The notes: generated from the sequence alone by a model not told the origin. DNA of 43,328 bases from an uncultured Collinsella sp. (GCA_900541035.1 UQIN01000021.1:1-43328); one strand, 5' to 3'. Counted from the stretch's first letter, positions 25,394-34,216 are shown. Numbers and translations: made by a program.

Positions 25394-26428
25394 ATGCAAC
25401 TGGCAAACATCGTACGCGAGCGCTGGAAAGGCGTCTTGTTCTGCCTGATCATCGCTATCCCCGCGACGTTGCTCGGCAAACAAATTGAGGTGGTCGGCGG
25501 GCCGGTATTTGCCATCCTCTTTGGCATGGTCCTGGCGCTCGTCTTTCCCAAGAATCGTCGCGAACAGCTCGCCGCCGGCATTACCTATACGTCCAAAAAA
25601 GTCTTGCAGTACGCGGTTATCCTGCTTGGCTTTGGCATGAACCTCTCCCAGATCCTGTCCAAGGGCGCCCAGTCGCTGCCGATTATCGTGGCGACGATCT
25701 CGACCTCGCTTGTCATCGCCTTTGTGCTCTGCCGCGTCATGAACGTGCCGGGTAAGATCGCGACGCTTGTGGGTGTGGGTTCGTCGATTTGCGGCGGTTC
25801 TGCCATCGCCGCGACCGCACCCGTCATCGATGCCGACGATCGCGAGATTGCCCAGGCTATTTCGGTCATCTTCCTGTTTAACGTTATCGCGGCGCTCGTG
25901 TTTCCGACGCTCGGCGGCATGCTCGGGCTGACCAACGAGGGCTTTGGCCTGTTTGCCGGCACCGCCATCAACGATACCTCGTCCGTAACGGCTGCGGCGA
26001 GCGCCTGGGACAGCATGCATCCCGGCGCCAATGTGCTCGAGAGCGCCACGGTGGTCAAGCTCACCAGGACGCTGGCCATTATCCCCATCACGCTGGTCCT
26101 CGCATGCTGGCAGATGCATCTGGCACGCAAGGCCGGCGGCGACGCTAAGAGCACGTTCTCGCTTAAACGCGCGTTTCCCATGTTCGTGCTGTTCTTTGTG
26201 CTGGCGAGCGTGATCACCACGGTGCTTCAGCTTCCCGCGTCCATCACGGCGCCCATCAAGGAGCTGTCGAAGTTCTTTATTGTGATGGCCATGGCGGCAA
26301 TTGGCTTTAATACCGATATCGTCGAGCTGGTCAAAAAGGGCGGCAAGCCCATCGCGCTGGGCTTTTGCTGCTGGATTGGCATTGCGTGCATGAGTTTGGG
26401 AATGCAACACGTACTGGGAATCTGGTAG
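25394..26428 (+). CDS. YeiH-family putative sulfate exporter (UPF0324)
   Basis: This is an integral membrane protein of 344 residues with about ten hydrophobic segments. It contains family-typical stretches VGVGSSICGGSAIAATAPV and GTAINDTSSVTAAAS, which in this family lie in re-entrant or core helices. Members are annotated as putative sulfate exporters, but the substrate has little direct proof; sulfite or related anions are also possible. AAGGAA precedes the ATG by seven bases. The GntR regulator diverges upstream and a degenerate Fis-type regulator follows. Confidence 0.9.
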   Translation: MQLANIVRERWKGVLFCLIIAIPATLLGKQIEVVGGPVFAILFGMVLALVFPKNRREQLAAGITYTSKKVLQYAVILLGFGMNLSQILSKGAQSLPIIVATISTSLVIAFVLCRVMNVPGKIATLVGVGSSICGGSAIAATAPVIDADDREIAQAISVIFLFNVIAALVFPTLGGMLGLTNEGFGLFAGTAINDTSSVTAAASAWDSMHPGANVLESATVVKLTRTLAIIPITLVLACWQMHLARKAGGDAKSTFSLKRAFPMFVLFFVLASVITTVLQLPASITAPIKELSKFFIVMAMAAIGFNTDIVELVKKGGKPIALGFCCWIGIACMSLGMQHVLGIW

Positions 26429-26467
26429 AGAAGTAGCTTGTTTGCGTGCTGGCGAGCACATTCTCAC

Positions 26468-26544
26468 GGTGGAGCGATAGGAGCTCTTGCGGGTATGGCT
26501 TGTCCGCAGGTTTATAAGTCCCGAAGAGCTCTTATCGCCCCGCC
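26468..26544 (+). other. Long hairpin with competing downstream stem
   Basis: GGTGGAGCGATAGGAGCTCTT at 26468-26488 matches the reverse complement of 26524-26544 at 18 of 21 positions. The 3' strand ends in GCCCCGC, which can pair instead with GCGGGGC at about 26556-26562. The two stems exclude each other, as in attenuators. It lies between the exporter gene and the Fis-type regulator in a 259-base gap with no other gene. Confidence 0.45.
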
Positions 26545-26687
26545 AGGATGGCGATGCGGGGCAACACCTATACTCGCAGGACGGCGCTTTCTGCCCTATA
26601 GTGTTTGGTGAGCAATATCGTTCAATTTTGAAACACTCGGTCGTGCGACCGTCGTCGGTTGCATGTCGCCGCGGACAGGGGCAAATC

Positions 26688-27905
26688 ATGGATAGCGATG
26701 CCAAGCTGAACATCTTGACCGAGGCCCTGGCTGCTGCCGGGGCCTCGGCATTGGCAATCGATGCGCGTGGAGACGTCGCGATCTCGACCATGAATGACGC
26801 GGCGCTTGAGCGGGATGTGGCGGCTTTTGTCGCTGAGCGTCTCGACCGTATAGGAGACGGCGCGCGTCTGGTTATGGGGCGTGAGGGTGCGCGCCTGAGC
26901 CTGACCGTTCGCCCCACCGACAAAGAGGGCGGGGGGCTTTGGGTCGTCGTGGTCCGCGAGGTGCGCGGTGCCGCGGCGCATGCGGGCATCGAGTGGCTCA
27001 ACGCCGACGAAGTTGAGGCCCGCTACGAATCGAGCGCGTACGGCATCGTTGAGGGTGCCGCTGCGGTGGCTGCACCGGTTGCCGAGAGCTACGCGCGCGG
27101 TGTGCCCCTTATGCTCGAGGGCGAGCTGGGAGCGGGTCAGGTCGAGATTGCCAAGCGCCTCTATCTGGACGGTCCTTTTGCCGATCAGCCCTTTGTTTCC
27201 GTTGCGCTCGATGAGCTCACCGAGCGCGGTTGGCGCCATGTGCTCAAAAGCGCCGAATCGCCGTTGTTCCAAATGGGGCTGACCCTTTGCATTGAGGGCT
27301 GGAACGCGGTTGGCCCCCAGCGCCTCCGCGAGCTTGTCTCCACGATGACCGACACCGCGTTGGCGACGCGCTGCCATGTGGTGCTGACGGCGAATGACAT
27401 GCCGGGCGGCGGCGAAAGTGATCAAGCCGCCTTTGTGACCGAGCGCTTCGCCTGTGCGGTGAGCGTGGCGCCGGCAATCGCCGAGCAGGGAGCCGCGTCG
27501 ACGAAGGCTGCGCGCTATTTGGAATATCTCGCTGATGCATTTGGGACGGCAGCGCCCACGCTGTCTGTCGCGGCGACGAAGACGCTCGATGCTTACCGCT
27601 GGCCGCGCAATTATCTGCAGCTCCGCGAGGTCTCGGAACGACTGTATATATTGGTGGGGGCGGGCACGGTGGACCGCGCTGTGGCGGAGGAAGTGCTCGC
27701 CCAAGAGGACGTGATTAAGACCGCAACCTTTGGCGCCCCGACGCTCGAAAGTGACCTGTATATCCTGCGACCGCTGGCCGATACCGAGCGAGATATCGCG
27801 CATCTGGTTGTAGACCATCTCCACGGCAACCGAACCCGTGCGGCGGAGGTGCTGGGCATAAGCCGTACAACGCTGTGGCGCTTGCTGAAGGACGATGACC
27901 GTTGA
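26688..27905 (+). CDS. Fis-type HTH regulator with degenerate NtrC-like ATPase region
   Basis: The 405-residue protein ends in a Fis-type helix-turn-helix at about 378-402 (NRTRAAEVLGISRTTLWRLL). The middle has the outline of a sigma-54 activator AAA domain. Its Walker A equivalent is GELGAGQV at 145-152, with Q151 in place of lysine. I see no GAFTGA loop and no convincing Walker B. The N-terminal 110 residues are a possible PAS-like sensor. It probably acts as a DNA-binding regulator that does not hydrolyse ATP or remodel sigma-54. AGGGG lies before the ATG at 26688; the longer frame has no supporting site. The target may be the upstream exporter gene. Confidence 0.8.
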   Translation: MDSDAKLNILTEALAAAGASALAIDARGDVAISTMNDAALERDVAAFVAERLDRIGDGARLVMGREGARLSLTVRPTDKEGGGLWVVVVREVRGAAAHAGIEWLNADEVEARYESSAYGIVEGAAAVAAPVAESYARGVPLMLEGELGAGQVEIAKRLYLDGPFADQPFVSVALDELTERGWRHVLKSAESPLFQMGLTLCIEGWNAVGPQRLRELVSTMTDTALATRCHVVLTANDMPGGGESDQAAFVTERFACAVSVAPAIAEQGAASTKAARYLEYLADAFGTAAPTLSVAATKTLDAYRWPRNYLQLREVSERLYILVGAGTVDRAVAEEVLAQEDVIKTATFGAPTLESDLYILRPLADTERDIAHLVVDHLHGNRTRAAEVLGISRTTLWRLLKDDDR

Positions 27906-27989
27906 GCGAGGCGCCCGTGACCGCACGCGACGCGTGTGCTACAGTCCAAAGCGTTATTGTTTCGATTTGGTTACGGCGTGCGAGGGCAT

Positions 27990-28565
27990 ATGGCTGAGAC
28001 TTCAAAACCGAGCCGCAGAAGGCGGAGTGCCGCGCCGGTCAACCGACGCACAACATCGGTGACGTGGGGCAAACACGCCTCGGGGTTTGATGGCTCGTTC
28101 AAGCGCACTAAATACGGCTATCCTTCGGCAAGCGCCCGCTTGGCAATGCAGGCCGAGTCCTCGCTGTGGGGCCGCAAACGCGTGGTGGGCTCAAAGCTCA
28201 AGCACGACGGAACGCTCGGTTATATTAGCCGCGGGGCGGCTCGCCGCAGCGGACTCAATCCGGCTGGTTGGCACCGTTATGTTCCGATCGCGGTCGCCGT
28301 TGCAGTGATCGTCATCGCACTCGCTGTGCTTGGCTACGCCGGCGGTGGCGCCAACTTGGACGCAGTGTTTAAATCGCCCGAGCTCGCGCATGCAGGCACA
28401 GAAGTTGTCGAGGGCGCGCAGACCCAGACAGGCGTCGCGCCCCAGCGCGGCATCGTCGCGGCGGCCTCCACCATCGCCGATGCGCAAAAGGACGAAGACA
28501 AGCAAGGCGACGACGCCGAAACGGCCCAGACAAGCGAAGCGACGACAACTCAAATATCAACATAG
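27990..28565 (+). CDS. Hypothetical membrane protein, basic N-terminus, single TM
   Basis: I do not recognise a family. The 191-residue protein starts with about 90 basic residues (KPSRRRRSAAPVNRR and others). A hydrophobic segment at about 98-117 (VPIAVAVAVIVIALAVLGYA) follows. The rest is an acidic, Ala/Thr/Gln-rich, probably disordered tail of about 70 residues. The charge pattern suggests the N-terminus stays in the cytoplasm and the tail is outside. The ATG at 27990 is preceded by CGAGGGC. It starts 84 bases after the Fis-type regulator and may share its transcript. Confidence 0.7.
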   Translation: MAETSKPSRRRRSAAPVNRRTTSVTWGKHASGFDGSFKRTKYGYPSASARLAMQAESSLWGRKRVVGSKLKHDGTLGYISRGAARRSGLNPAGWHRYVPIAVAVAVIVIALAVLGYAGGGANLDAVFKSPELAHAGTEVVEGAQTQTGVAPQRGIVAAASTIADAQKDEDKQGDDAETAQTSEATTTQIST

Positions 28566-28568
28566 CTT

Positions 28569-28602
28569 GCCGGCAGAAGGGGACGTTCCTTTTCTGCCGG
28601 CA
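28569..28602. repeat. Small hairpin repeat with GGGGACGTTCC core
   Basis: TGCCGGCAGAA at 28569-28579 pairs perfectly with TTCTGCCGGCA at 28592-28602 around GGGGACGTTCCT. A further TTTGGGACACTCC follows. It fills the gap between two convergent genes and follows the variable-stem, G-rich-core plan of the other small repeats. Confidence 0.75.
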
Positions 28603-28620
28603 GTTTGGGACACTCCTGCG

Positions 28621-29142
28621 CTACCTAACGTACACCACGTTGTCGCGGCGCGGCTTTGCCTCGGGTAGCGTGTCCTCGGCGTAGCCAAGAATGCAGTTAC
28701 CGACACCGCGCAGACTGCCGTCGGCGGGCAGGCCCCAGCTGGCCAGCAGCTTCAGGCCCTCGGGCGAGTCAAAGACCTCATGCGCGCGGTGAATCCAGCA
28801 CGAATCGACACCCAGCGCATAAGCGGCGTTGAGCAAGTTGCCCATGGCGAGCGAGCCGTCTTCCAGATGTGTGGGCACGCTGCGGTCAACCAGCACCACC
28901 ACAACGGTCTTGGCGCCATAGAAGGGGTCGCTGTTGCTGCCCATGACTTGCGCGTTGAGCTGCGAGAGACGCTCGACGGTCGCGGGGTCGGTGACGGCGA
29001 CAAACGTCACCGGCTGGCGGCCCATGCCGCTCGGTGCATATTGGCCGGCTTCGATAATACGTGCAAGCTTTTCGGCCTCGACGGGACGATCGCTGTAGTT
29101 GCGGCAGCTGCGGCGGTGAATGAGTGCTTCGATAGTCTCCAT
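28621..29142 (-). CDS. Nitroreductase-family protein
   Basis: The 173-residue flavoprotein belongs to the nitroreductase superfamily, which uses FMN and NAD(P)H to reduce nitro groups, quinones or other acceptors. The FMN-phosphate motif HRRSCRNYSDRPV is at residues 8-20, APSGMGRQP contacts the flavin, and the C-terminal half has MGNLLNAAYALGVDSCWI and GNCILGYAED. It is on the short side for the family. AAGGAG lies five bases before the ATG at 29142. It is convergent with the membrane protein gene. The physiological substrate is unknown. Confidence 0.92.
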   Translation of the reverse strand: METIEALIHRRSCRNYSDRPVEAEKLARIIEAGQYAPSGMGRQPVTFVAVTDPATVERLSQLNAQVMGSNSDPFYGAKTVVVVLVDRSVPTHLEDGSLAMGNLLNAAYALGVDSCWIHRAHEVFDSPEGLKLLASWGLPADGSLRGVGNCILGYAEDTLPEAKPRRDNVVYVR

Positions 29143-29437
29143 GGTGTCTCCTTGCGGTGGCGTTGCAGATGCCCCGTTCATACCCGTCGGGCTCAAACGA
29201 TAGACGGTCAATTGCCCGGCCAAAAGGATAGATTCCAATTGGGAAAGTAGGTTTGCATAAAAGTACCTTCAGAATGTGACAAACAAATGGGATGGTTAAA
29301 CGTTTTATCCCGTCTACCCTGCGGTTTTTTACCACTTGCCTAAATGACGAACGCATAACCTCTGATAAAGGTTTTACTAAAGGAGTACCAACGTTTATCA
29401 ACGCGCCGTGGTGGCGCCGGGCCAGGAGGTAACTATC

Positions 29438-29728
29438 ATGTTCCAGGCTGGAGATGTCGTCGAGACCGACTTCGAAGGATTTCTGAAGCTGCTGCGTTCC
29501 AAGACGCGCGCTTTCGTGTCGATCAACGATCACGAGTACTACATCACGCACACCGATGGCTATTGGCGTGTTCAGGATTGCGAGGCCCTCAACGACAAGG
29601 GCCACTTTACTGACTGCTCCGAGCTGGTCAACACGGTCTGCGAGGTCGTCGAGCTGCCGTGGATTGCCGGCAAGAGCCTGCATGACAGCTTCTCGGGCGC
29701 TACGGTCTATGAGGCCGTCGCCGCCTAA
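29438..29728 (+). CDS. Small conserved-looking hypothetical protein, 96 residues
   Basis: I do not recognise a family. The protein is acidic and compact (MFQAGDVVETDFEGF to ATVYEAVAA), with no signal or membrane segment and three cysteines. The strong ribosome binding site AGGAGGT, seven bases before the ATG, and a strong terminator after the stop indicate a well expressed single gene. The sequence TRAFVSINDHEYYITHTDGYW looks like two beta strands, suggesting a small beta-rich domain. No neighbour gives a functional hint. Confidence 0.78.
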   Translation: MFQAGDVVETDFEGFLKLLRSKTRAFVSINDHEYYITHTDGYWRVQDCEALNDKGHFTDCSELVNTVCEVVELPWIAGKSLHDSFSGATVYEAVAA

Positions 29729-29754
29729 CAGGCAATAAAACCCGATTTTCACGT

Positions 29755-29790
29755 GACCGCTGGCGCCGCCCCCGCGCCGGCGGTCTTTTT
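29755..29790 (+). terminator. Rho-independent terminator
   Basis: GACCGCTGGCGC pairs with GCGCCGGCGGTC (one mismatch) and TTTTTC follows, 27 bases after the stop of the 96-residue protein gene. Confidence 0.88.
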
Positions 29791-29909
29791 CTGCCGATAG
29801 GCCATAAAAGTGCACGTATTTGCGGAGAGCCTGTTGACGATAGTCAAAACTCGGACTAATCTAGAGACACAAAATTGGTCAAAAATCGGACAATTGAATG
29901 GTGGGATAG

Positions 29910-30410
29910 ATGGATAGTGCGGTTACGCTGGTCGACTTCGACCGGTTGCTCAATGGACTCGACCATATCTATTCGGAGTTCTCGCGCGCCTGCGGCCTTT
30001 CGGACTGCGCTTACTGGATGCTCGTCGATACCAACACGGCGGGCGGCAGTATTGCCGTAAGTCGTCTGACAAGCGAATGGTTCTACAGCAAGCAGACCAT
30101 CAATTCGGCGATCAAGACGCTTAGGGCGCGAGGGCTTGCGACGTTGGAGTTTGCCGAGGGCAGTCGTAAGAACAAGGTTGTGCGACTGACCGAAGAGGGC
30201 AGGCGATTTGCCGAGCGTTATGCGCTGCCGGCACTCAAGGCCGAACAGCGAGCCTTTGGCGCGCTTGAGCCATGTGAGCAGCGCGAGATTATGCGCTTGA
30301 TCGGCAAATTCTCTCAGGTGCTCGGCGATGAGTGCGATGCCTTTAAGCAGCATATCGCTGCCGAGAGCCAAGCCGAGAATCAAGGTGAGGGGGAGTCGTG
30401 CGACTGTTAA
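29910..30410 (+). CDS. MarR-family transcriptional regulator
   Basis: The 166-residue protein has a MarR winged helix at about 45-105, with the recognition region VSRLTSEWFYSKQTINSAIK and the wing EFAEGSRKNKVVRLTEEG, and long helices on both sides for dimerisation. The start at ATG 29910 is preceded by GGTGGGA. Its last 13 bases overlap the first ABC exporter gene, so the regulator and the exporter are one transcription unit. MarR proteins in this position usually repress their own drug-efflux operon and respond to the exported compound; that is inferred here. Confidence 0.92.
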   Translation: MDSAVTLVDFDRLLNGLDHIYSEFSRACGLSDCAYWMLVDTNTAGGSIAVSRLTSEWFYSKQTINSAIKTLRARGLATLEFAEGSRKNKVVRLTEEGRRFAERYALPALKAEQRAFGALEPCEQREIMRLIGKFSQVLGDECDAFKQHIAAESQAENQGEGESCDC

Positions 30411-32134
30411 TGAGGTTTCTAAAGCCATATCGAGGGCTTGTCGCAGTGACGCTGCTGGTGCTGCTGGTGGATAACGTCGGTACGCTGTTGGTTCCCACGA
30501 TGCTGGCGAACATGGTCAACACCGGTATTACCACGGGCGATGTCGACTACATTTTACGCAACGGCCTATACATGTTTATCGCGACCAGCATGGCTAGCGG
30601 CGGTACGGTGCTGGGCTGCTATCTTTCGGCGCGCCTGGCCGCCAACGTGGCTTGCGATATCCGCAATGCCGTGTACGACAAATCGCTCGAGCTCGCGGCC
30701 AGCGATTTTGAGCGCTTTGGCACCGGATCGATGATCACGCGCTCGCTCAACGACATCAACGTGATTCAGCAGGCGATTCTGCAGACGATTCAGCTGGTGC
30801 TGCCCGTGCCGTTTTTGGCTGTGGCGGGCATCATCTTCGCCTGGTTTATCGATCCCGCCATGGGCACGCTTCTGGGCGTAGTCGTTGCGATTGTGCTGGT
30901 GGCGGCGGTCTTTACGGTGGCTAACGCCGCGCCGATTTTTATGCGCCTACAGGGCTTTATCGACCGCATGAACGTGGTGCTGCGCGAGAATATTGTGGGC
31001 GTGCGCGTCATCCGTGCGTTTAACAAGGAGCGCCACGAGGAACGGCGTCTGGACGAGGTGTTTAGCGAATACGCCGCCAACGCCATCAAAGTCAACCACC
31101 TGTTTGTGGGCCTCGACAGCTCAAGCTTCTTTTTGATGAACATCGCCGAGGTGGCGGTGCTGTGGGTGGGCGGCAACCGCGTAGGTGCCCACGCCATGCA
31201 GATTGCGAGTATCTCGGCGGTGCTGGAGTATGCAATTCTGATCCTGTTCTTTGTGATGATGGCCCAGATGGTGGTGCTGACGCTTCCGCGTGCTGCCGCG
31301 TGCCTGAACCGTGCGCAGCAGGTGTTGGAGATTGAGCCGAGCATCGTCGATGGCGAGCGCACGCTGGATGACGGGGCGCGCGAGCCCCAAGACGAAGCCG
31401 ATGCGGTGGCCGTGTTCGACCACATGTCGTTTCGCTTTGACGATGCCGACGAGGACACCCTGTGCGACCTGAGCTTTGCCTGCCGCCGCGGACAGACGAC
31501 CGCGATCGTGGGCTCAACGGGCTCGGGCAAGTCAACGGTGGCCAAGCTCCTGCTTCGCTTCCACGATGCAACGAAGGGCGCCATTCGCCTGAACGGCATC
31601 GATCTGCACGACCTTTCGCAAGGTGAGATTCGCGGGCATATCGCTTACGTGCCGCAGAAGGCGTGGCTGTTCTCGGGCACCGTTGCAAGCAACCTGCGCT
31701 TTGGCAACGAAGGCGCGACTGAGGCTGACATGCTCCATGCGCTGGAGGTTGCCCAGAGCACCTTTGTGCTCGATCAGCCGCAGGGGCTCGATACCCCGGT
31801 GGCGCAGGGCGGCACGAACTTTTCGGGCGGCCAGCGCCAGCGTTTGGCAATCGCCCGTGCGCTCATGAAGCATGCCAATCTATATATCTTCGATGACAGT
31901 TTTTCGGCCCTGGACTTTAAGACCGATGCCGCCCTGCGTCATGCGTTGCAAGACGAGACGCGCGATGCCGCGGTGCTCATCATCGCGCAGCGCATCTCGA
32001 CGATCTTGCACGCCGACCAGATCGTCGTGCTCAAGGATGGCGAGGTTGTGGGTCTGGGCACGCATGGCGAGCTTATGGAAACCTGCGAGGTGTACCGCGC
32101 CATCGCGGAATCGCAGATGAAGGGAGGTGAGTAG
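30398..32134 (+). CDS. ABC exporter half-transporter, subunit A (degenerate-site type)
   Basis: This 578-residue protein has an ABC type 1 membrane domain with about six segments (1-300) followed by an ATPase domain. Walker A is GSTGSGKST, the signature is FSGGQRQRLAIARAL and Walker B reads IFDDSFSALD, with aspartate in place of the catalytic glutamate. That is the pattern of the degenerate site in heterodimeric exporters such as TM287/288 and LmrCD. I use the GTG at 30398, which has GAGGGGGAG just upstream and lies inside the MarR gene end. Together with the next gene it should form a heterodimeric drug or lipid exporter. Confidence 0.92.
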   Translation: MRLLMRFLKPYRGLVAVTLLVLLVDNVGTLLVPTMLANMVNTGITTGDVDYILRNGLYMFIATSMASGGTVLGCYLSARLAANVACDIRNAVYDKSLELAASDFERFGTGSMITRSLNDINVIQQAILQTIQLVLPVPFLAVAGIIFAWFIDPAMGTLLGVVVAIVLVAAVFTVANAAPIFMRLQGFIDRMNVVLRENIVGVRVIRAFNKERHEERRLDEVFSEYAANAIKVNHLFVGLDSSSFFLMNIAEVAVLWVGGNRVGAHAMQIASISAVLEYAILILFFVMMAQMVVLTLPRAAACLNRAQQVLEIEPSIVDGERTLDDGAREPQDEADAVAVFDHMSFRFDDADEDTLCDLSFACRRGQTTAIVGSTGSGKSTVAKLLLRFHDATKGAIRLNGIDLHDLSQGEIRGHIAYVPQKAWLFSGTVASNLRFGNEGATEADMLHALEVAQSTFVLDQPQGLDTPVAQGGTNFSGGQRQRLAIARALMKHANLYIFDDSFSALDFKTDAALRHALQDETRDAAVLIIAQRISTILHADQIVVLKDGEVVGLGTHGELMETCEVYRAIAESQMKGGE

Positions 32135-32135
32135 C

Positions 32136-34142
32136 ATGACCGAGGAGCTCAAGAAGCAGGGCGGCGTTGATGACGCCGCTGCCGCGGGACTGGTCGAGGA
32201 AACGGCCGCCGCGTCGACCGAGCTGGATGACGCCGCCAAGGCTGCAGCCGAGCGCGAGGCTCGCCGCCAGGCACTCTACGAGGAAAACGAGCGCGCCGAG
32301 GACGAGCGCGCCCGCGCCGAGGCGGAGCGCATGCGCGACGTTGATGACGGGGACGAGGACGAGACGCCCCGCGACACCTGGGCGACGGTGCGCCGCCTGT
32401 GGAGCGAAGCCGCCGGCGACCATTGGCGCTTCTATATCGTGTTCGCGAGCATCGTATTCTACGTCATCTTTAACACCGCGGCGCCGGCTTACAGCGCCCG
32501 CGTGATCGATGAGCTGTGGGGACACATGAAGCTGGCGTTTGCCAACAACACTACCTTTAGCATTACCTGGGAGAACTGCGGCAGGACCATCTTCATCTAC
32601 TTTATGATCTGGACCGCCGCCGCCTCGTTCTACGCACTCCAGAGCTTTTTGATGTCGAGCGTGGCCGAACGCCTCAATCTGTGCCTGCGCAACCGCATCG
32701 CGCAAAAGCTCAACCGTCTGCCGCTCGCCTATTTTGACGCGCATCGTCCCGGCGAGGTCGTCAGCCGCGCGACCAACGACCTGGACAAGATGTCCGAGAG
32801 CATGCAGCGCGGATTGCTGCAGCTGCTCGTGTCGATCGGCACGGTTGTTGGTGCTGTGAGCGTGATGTTCGTGTTCAGCGTGCAGCTTACGCTCGTCTTT
32901 CTGTTCTTTACGGCACTGTCGCTGCTGGTGACGAAGGTCGTCTCGCGCCGCACACACGATGTGACGGGCGAGCGCCAGGAGTGGGTGTCCAAGATTACGA
33001 GTGCGGTCGAGGAAGGCTATTCGGGCCGTCTGGTGATCCGCGCGTTTAACCGCGAACGTCAGAGCTCCGCTGAGGTGCACGAGGCTTCGAAGGAACTGGC
33101 TCGTGTGAGCACCAAGGCCGACTTTATGATCAATGCTGTCGGCCCCGCAGTGCGCTTTATCGGCCGTTTGGCGCAGATCGTTATTGCGCTTGTGGGCTGC
33201 AGCATGTTGGTTGCCGGGCATATGACCGTCGGCGTGTTCCAGGCGTTCTTCCAGTTTATCTACGAGGCGTCCGAGCCCATGACGCAGCTGTCGTTTACCT
33301 TCAACTCGCTGCAGAGCGCGCTGGCGAGTGCAGAGCGCGTGTTCGACCTGCTCGATGAGCCCGAGATGGAGGCCGATCCGCTGCCGGACAAGGCCGCCAA
33401 GCTGCCGGGTCGCGTGGAGGGCCGCGTCTCCTTTGAGCATGTGCGCTTTGGTTATTCGCCCGACAAGCCGCTTATGCGCGACGTGTCGTTTACCGCCGAG
33501 CCGGGCCAGAAGATTGCCGTGGTGGGAACCACGGGCGCAGGCAAGACGACGCTCATCAACCTGCTCATGCGCTTCTACGAGATTGACGGCGGGCGTATTA
33601 CGCTCGACGGCGTGGATACGAGCCGCATGGATCGCGGCGAGCTACGGCAGCAGTTTGGCATGGTGCTGCAGGACGCCTGGCTGTTCGACGGCACGATTGC
33701 CGAGAATATTGCCTATGGCTGCCCCGAGGCGACGCGCGAGGAGATCGTGGCGGCCGCACGCGCCGCGCAGGTCGACTTCTTTGTGCGCACCATGCCGCAG
33801 GGCTACGACACGCGCGTGGCCAACGATGCCGAAAGCATCAGCCAGGGCCAGCGTCAGCTGCTGACCATCGCACGCGTGCTGCTCAACAACCCGGCGATTC
33901 TCATTCTGGACGAGGCGACGTCGAGCGTGGACACGCGTACCGAGCTTGCCATCGGCCGTGCCATGGATGCGCTTATGCGCGGGCGCACGAGCTTTGTGAT
34001 CGCGCACCGTCTGTCGACGATCGTGGACGCCGACCTGATCTTGGTCATGGACCACGGCAACATTATCGAGCAGGGCACGCATAAGGAGCTGCTCGCAGCC
34101 GAGGGCGCTTATGCCGACCTCTATCTGAGTCAGTTCGCATAA
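32136..34142 (+). CDS. ABC exporter half-transporter, subunit B (canonical site)
   Basis: This 668-residue protein starts with about 85 residues of Ala/Glu/Arg-rich, charged, probably helical extension. A six-segment membrane domain and an ATPase domain follow. Walker A is GTTGAGKTT, the signature ISQGQRQLLTIARVL (SQGQ instead of SGGQ), Walker B ILILDEATSSVD with the catalytic glutamate, and the switch histidine is in IAHRLST. This matches the active half of a heterodimer. The ATG at 32136 has GGGAGGTG six bases upstream and begins one base after the subunit A stop; a GTG at 32127 is also possible. Confidence 0.92.
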   Translation: MTEELKKQGGVDDAAAAGLVEETAAASTELDDAAKAAAEREARRQALYEENERAEDERARAEAERMRDVDDGDEDETPRDTWATVRRLWSEAAGDHWRFYIVFASIVFYVIFNTAAPAYSARVIDELWGHMKLAFANNTTFSITWENCGRTIFIYFMIWTAAASFYALQSFLMSSVAERLNLCLRNRIAQKLNRLPLAYFDAHRPGEVVSRATNDLDKMSESMQRGLLQLLVSIGTVVGAVSVMFVFSVQLTLVFLFFTALSLLVTKVVSRRTHDVTGERQEWVSKITSAVEEGYSGRLVIRAFNRERQSSAEVHEASKELARVSTKADFMINAVGPAVRFIGRLAQIVIALVGCSMLVAGHMTVGVFQAFFQFIYEASEPMTQLSFTFNSLQSALASAERVFDLLDEPEMEADPLPDKAAKLPGRVEGRVSFEHVRFGYSPDKPLMRDVSFTAEPGQKIAVVGTTGAGKTTLINLLMRFYEIDGGRITLDGVDTSRMDRGELRQQFGMVLQDAWLFDGTIAENIAYGCPEATREEIVAAARAAQVDFFVRTMPQGYDTRVANDAESISQGQRQLLTIARVLLNNPAILILDEATSSVDTRTELAIGRAMDALMRGRTSFVIAHRLSTIVDADLILVMDHGNIIEQGTHKELLAAEGAYADLYLSQFA

Positions 34143-34171
34143 TGTGGCAAAGGGACAGTCTCTTTACCACA
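34143..34171. repeat. Small hairpin repeat with GGGACAG core
   Basis: TGTGGCAAAG pairs with CTTTACCACA (one wobble) around GGACAGTCT. It begins directly after the stop codon of ABC subunit B, ten bases before the proper terminator. The plan matches the other small G-rich-core hairpins. Confidence 0.65.
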
Positions 34172-34180
34172 TCACAAATA

Positions 34181-34216
34181 AGGCGCGCCGGGGGTGAATC
34201 CTCTGGCGCGCCTTTG
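34181..34216. terminator. Terminator between ABC exporter and cysE
   Basis: AGGCGCGCC pairs perfectly with GGCGCGCCT over a 15-base loop; TTTGCG follows on the plus strand and TTATTTG on the minus strand. Convergent gene ends on both sides support termination. Confidence 0.7.

Noticed and set aside
25337..27001. 554-codon minus-strand frame opposite the YeiH gene and the Fis-type regulator
   Set aside because: Low-complexity Arg/Asp/His composition, no recognisable motif, and antisense to two supported genes.
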